Shown: piece after piece, positions 22,915 through 24,937 of the stretch | Position numbering within the stretch: the first letter of the stretch is position 1 | Layout: each line of letters opens with the position of its first letter | IMG/VR virus record: IMGVR_UViG_3300042934_000706 | Coordinates: 1 to 24,937 of that record | Reading direction: 5' to 3' (one strand) | From: a virus | Length of the DNA: 24,937 bases | The notes under the pieces: model-generated | What the model saw: only the letters and a program-made list of their open reading frames with translations | Told to the model about the DNA's origin: nothing | Database searches by the model: none | Made by a program: the position numbers and the translations under genes

Positions 22915-23568
22915 ATGAGTGATAAAATAGATATTCATGCATATCATGGAACATATTCTTCTGCAGCGCAGGATATTGTGAAAAACAATTTTACCATCTC
23001 CACAAGGGATGATAATTGGCTTGGTCAAGGAGTTTATTTCTATAGAGAAGATCCTGAACAGGCATTAACATGGGCTGTTGTTAAGATAAAGCAAAATAAT
23101 GCGTTAGGATCGCTTTTAGGGGAAAGTGCGCAAGTTATTAAGACAATTATTCAAATTGATGAAAACTGTTTTTTAAATATAGATACTCGATCCGGATTTT
23201 TTAAATTTCAAGATCATTTCTTTAGTGTTAAATCCCAAATTCCTGCGTTAAAGGTTAAAAGCAATGGGAGTGAAGGAAAGAAAAAAATCAGGTGCTTTGT
23301 GATGGATTTGTTGCCTGAGGATATCAAAGTCATTCAAAACAGTTTTCATGTTCAGTCAAAGAGGGTATTAAAATATTTGGAAGATGATTTGGATATATGT
23401 TTATTTGGAACTCAAATCTGTGTGCGCGATATTAATTTATTGGATAAGAGTACATTTACAATGACCAAGTCAAGAAAAATATTTAATAATCAAATGGTCG
23501 TTAGCAGGAGAAAACCAATAAAGAATAAATTAATAAAATTTGGTGAAACTGCTAAAGGAGGACGATAA
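22915..23568 (+). CDS. ADP-ribosyltransferase-like toxin of a TAC (CmdTAC-like) operon
   Basis: 217 residues, ATG at 22915 with AGAGG a few bases upstream. The N-terminus has HAYHGTYSSAAQDIV (His11), then DDNWLGQGVYFYREDPEQA (Tyr41) and LTWA. YHGT followed some 25 residues later by W-G-x-G-V-Y-F is the core of PARP-like (H-Y-x type) ADP-ribosyltransferases, including DUF3990-like proteins; the His and Tyr bind NAD. I cannot place the third catalytic residue with certainty. The C-terminus is strongly basic (SRRKPIKNKLIKF), which would suit an RNA or nucleic-acid target. The gene is followed after two bases by a small acidic gene and then a SecB-like gene. In CmdTAC systems of Gram-negatives the toxin is an mRNA ADP-ribosyltransferase, so I infer the same arrangement here. 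Confidence 0.7.
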   Translation: MSDKIDIHAYHGTYSSAAQDIVKNNFTISTRDDNWLGQGVYFYREDPEQALTWAVVKIKQNNALGSLLGESAQVIKTIIQIDENCFLNIDTRSGFFKFQDHFFSVKSQIPALKVKSNGSEGKKKIRCFVMDLLPEDIKVIQNSFHVQSKRVLKYLEDDLDICLFGTQICVRDINLLDKSTFTMTKSRKIFNNQMVVSRRKPIKNKLIKFGETAKGGR

Positions 23569-23570
23569 TC

Positions 23571-23837
23571 ATGACTAAAGTGATACCAAATGCAAAAATT
23601 CTTGAAGTCGCAGAGCGTTACGGAATCCAAGTTGACTTTGATGGAAAACCGGGTTTTTTCATTGATGATCAAGAGGTTACCTTTGATGATCTTTTTGATG
23701 ATTTTTTTAACACTACTGTAGAAGATGAGATACAAGTTGATTTTAAACTTAAAAAGTCTCAAACAAACATTCATGTAAATGACGCGGCGATAAATATGGA
23801 TCGTCAGCAGAGCATTTTACTTGCTGGAGCTGCTTAA
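23571..23837 (+). CDS. Small acidic protein, candidate antitoxin of TAC operon
   Basis: 88 residues, ATG at 23571 with a strong AAAGGAGG (23554-23561) located inside the end of the toxin-like gene. The centre is very acidic (DDQEVTFDDLFDDFFNTTVE), opposite in charge to the basic C-terminus of the toxin-like protein. The last 20 residues (NDAAINMDRQQSILLAGAA) are less charged and end in a hydrophobic patch, which could serve as the chaperone-addiction segment that a SecB-like protein recognises. I do not see a helix-turn-helix, so if it represses the operon it does so through another fold or not at all. Identity as antitoxin is inferred from size, charge and position. Confidence 0.6.
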   Translation: MTKVIPNAKILEVAERYGIQVDFDGKPGFFIDDQEVTFDDLFDDFFNTTVEDEIQVDFKLKKSQTNIHVNDAAINMDRQQSILLAGAA

Positions 23838-23838
23838 T

Positions 23839-24285
23839 ATGGATTTTAAACTTTCGTTTGATGATTATCATGTAATTGAAACAGTATATAAAAGGGTGCC
23901 GAATAATGATTTCCAAGAATCAATTAGCCCTCAATTTAATGTTAGAATAAAGTATGCTGACAAGAATTATTCAAAAGCATCTATTTTGTTGACGATTGAA
24001 CTTGGAGACAAGGCTTTAAAACAAAACTCTGTCTATGTTAAGGCAAAAATTATGGGTATATTTTCTTTAGAAGTTAATACACAAGAAGTAGAGGAAGATA
24101 TAAATTCATTTTATAAAATTAATGCGTTAGCTATTCTTTATCCTTATATAAGGTCATTAGTATCGGATCTTACTGGTAAAGGAAACGAAGCACCATTAAT
24201 TTTACCCCCGATGAATATAATTCAAATGGTAGAGGATAAAGAATTGGTAGAGGAAAAAGTAGATCCTCAAATTACCAAGGTGTGA
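23839..24285 (+). CDS. SecB-like chaperone of TAC operon
   Basis: 148 residues, ATG at 23839 one base after the preceding stop, with GGAG nine bases upstream; a TTG at 23821 would overlap the antitoxin gene and is less likely. The N-terminal half is beta-rich (FNVRIKYADKNYSKASILLT). The C-terminal half holds SFYKINALAILYPYIRSLVS then DLTGKGNEAPLILPPMNIIQ, which corresponds to the SecB pattern in which a helix with a 'LFPYAR-x2-I' core is followed by a loop and 'P-x-L-x-L-x-P-x-N'. SecB proteins are tetrameric holdases of about 150 residues, matching this length. Gram-positives lack the classical export SecB, so a phage-linked copy beside a toxin-like gene points to a TAC chaperone that stabilises the antitoxin. 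Confidence 0.8.
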   Translation: MDFKLSFDDYHVIETVYKRVPNNDFQESISPQFNVRIKYADKNYSKASILLTIELGDKALKQNSVYVKAKIMGIFSLEVNTQEVEEDINSFYKINALAILYPYIRSLVSDLTGKGNEAPLILPPMNIIQMVEDKELVEEKVDPQITKV

Positions 24286-24313
24286 TCTCAGTATTATTCA
24301 GGGATTTTTTTAT

Positions 24314-24361
24314 ACAAAATGAAAACATCGCCATGTAAAAATGGCGATGTTTTCATTTTGT
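24314..24361. terminator. Perfect 21-bp stem bidirectional terminator
   Basis: 24314-24334 and 24341-24361 are exact reverse complements (21 bases each) with the loop GTAAAA. The GC-richer core ACATCGCCAT is flanked by an A-rich left arm and a T-rich right arm, so it works as a U-tracted terminator on either strand. It lies between the TAC operon and the convergent gene at 24372-24632. Confidence 0.9.
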
Positions 24362-24371
24362 GACAATTACA

Positions 24372-24632
24372 TCAAAGCGTATTGTTTTTCTTGCCGGCAG
24401 ATCCGAACTCTTTCCAGAGACCGCGTCTTTTCTTCGATGCGAGTAATTCCTGCTTAATCTCCGAATCGTGGCAAATGTAGACTGATTCGGTAAATTTGTT
24501 CAAATAACCTACGTATTCAAATACAAGGAACCACTGATCGGCAGTATCACAAATAACTTCATCCAGTTCCCAGTCTGTAAACCAATCTTCATCCAAGATT
24601 CGACTAACAGTAATCAATTTATTTCTAAGCAT
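24372..24632 (-). CDS. Hypothetical protein, convergent to prophage genes
   Basis: 86 residues on the minus strand, ATG at 24632-24630 with TAGGAGG as ribosome binding site (24648-24642 on the plus strand). The product is acidic in the first half (DEDWFTDWELDEVICDTADQ) with many aromatic residues and basic at the C-terminus. I do not recognise a family. Orientation opposite to all other genes, position between the terminator and the attachment-like sequences, and its own regulated-looking leader suggest an accessory lysogenic gene at the prophage end, though it could also be host DNA. The operon relation is none: transcription runs leftward into the shared terminator. Confidence 0.6.
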   Translation of the reverse strand: MLRNKLITVSRILDEDWFTDWELDEVICDTADQWFLVFEYVGYLNKFTESVYICHDSEIKQELLASKKRRGLWKEFGSAGKKNNTL

Positions 24633-24641
24633 AAGAAATCG

Positions 24642-24664
24642 CCTCCTATATTTTAAGTAGGAGG
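24642..24664 (-). promoter_or_regulatory. RBS-masking hairpin in the leader of gene 24372
   Basis: On the minus-strand transcript CCTCCTA precedes TAGGAGG with a 9-base loop. TAGGAGG is the ribosome binding site of the 24632 start and CCTCCTA is a perfect anti-SD, so the leader can fold to hide the site. Confidence 0.55.
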
Positions 24665-24849
24665 TGAGTATAAAATGTGGTGAGAAAGTAGCAAAAAATC
24701 TTCATTTTGTATTTTAAAAGCTGACATTTACTTGCATCATCAAAGTTAAAAACTCAATAAAGACGAAGATAGTTGCATTAGATTCCATCCACTTTTATGG
24801 TGGGAATCAGCGGAAAATATGGGCGGCATGATGTGATAAAGTCTTGAAC

Positions 24850-24866
24850 CCCTTGTATATCAAGGG
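24850..24866. other. Candidate attachment-site dyad
   Basis: CCCTTG, TATAT, CAAGGG: an inverted pair with a 5-base centre, the form of a tyrosine-integrase core site. It sits past the last accessory gene, where attR is expected. No duplicate core is visible because the other end is outside the window. Confidence 0.3.
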
Positions 24867-24889
24867 TTACAGGGAATTTTCAAGATCCC

Positions 24890-24907
24890 ATGTGCCATTT
24901 ATGTGCC
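24890..24907. repeat. ATGTGCC direct repeats, 11-bp phase
   Basis: ATGTGCC occurs at 24890-24896 and at 24901-24907, i.e. once per helical turn, 24 bases right of the dyad. Such short direct repeats are typical of integrase arm-type binding sites. Confidence 0.35.
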
Positions 24908-24937
24908 GTAAATTGAATTTTTTACAAAAATTAGAGG

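Larger units (their letters stand above)
24633..24937 (+). other. Non-coding right-end region
   Basis: No convincing gene. It contains the RBS-masking hairpin (24642-24664), an imperfect GATTC...GAATC dyad (24781-24808), a CCCTTG/CAAGGG dyad (24850-24866) and an 11-bp-phased direct repeat (24890-24907). The last two are attachment-site-like. Confidence 0.6.

Noticed and set aside
24314-24361. CRISPR repeat or IS end
   Set aside because: A single perfect inverted repeat with a 6-base loop between convergent genes, with no spacers or further copies, is a terminator.
1-24937. tRNA genes or CRISPR arrays
   Set aside because: I saw no cloverleaf with the usual GTTCRA and CCA-type ends and no regularly spaced repeats.

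Overview
The window is the late half of a siphovirus-type prophage (SPP1/Listeria-A118/Lactobacillus-like gene order) in a low-GC Gram-positive host. A member of the Lactobacillales is likely: the lysin is a signal-peptide GH25 muramidase with DUF5776-like and LysM repeats, one holin is of the LL-H type, and ribosome binding sites are strong AGGAGG types with ATG/GTG/TTG starts. I cannot name the species.

Layout. 1-4643 is the head module: 3' end of a phage minor capsid protein 2 gene, a small unknown gene, scaffold, a DUF1541-like small protein, a decoration-like protein, an E-family major capsid protein, a HeH/Rho-N-like protein and a head-tail connector that carries a -1 frameshift. 4640-5875 is the neck: head closure, HK97-gp10-like and minor capsid 3-like proteins. 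5876-18699 is the tail module: a truncated major tail protein interrupted by an AT-rich gene with a HEPN-like R-x4-H motif, tail chaperones G and GT with an A AAA AAG slippery site, a 1621-residue tape measure with a lytic transglycosylase-like domain, Dit, a 1565-residue tail-tip/receptor-binding protein ending in an S74-like chaperone, a DUF1617 protein and a small conserved protein.

18792-21722 is the lysis region: an AT-rich membrane protein, a Phage_holin_4-type holin, the GH25 endolysin, and an LL-H-type holin. 21818-24285 is accessory DNA, clearly more AT-rich than the structural genes: a multi-pass membrane protein, a coding relic, then a compact three-gene operon. That operon encodes an ADP-ribosyltransferase-like protein (YHGT and GxGVYF motifs), a small acidic protein and a SecB-like chaperone. 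The organisation matches toxin-antitoxin-chaperone (TAC) systems and most resembles the CmdTAC anti-phage type. It has its own candidate extended -10 promoter embedded in an operator-like dyad and is closed by a perfect 21-bp bidirectional terminator.

24372-24632 is a convergent small gene whose ribosome binding site can be hidden by an upstream hairpin. The last 100 bases hold a dyad and an 11-bp-phased direct repeat that look like an integrase attachment region, so the right prophage end may lie there.

The structural genes are tightly packed with ATGA-type overlaps, as in one late operon. The truncated tail tube gene and the frameshifted connector suggest this prophage cannot form normal tailed particles unless the connector lesion is a sequencing error, yet it keeps at least two cargo loci (HEPN-like gene and TAC operon) that could protect the host from other phages.
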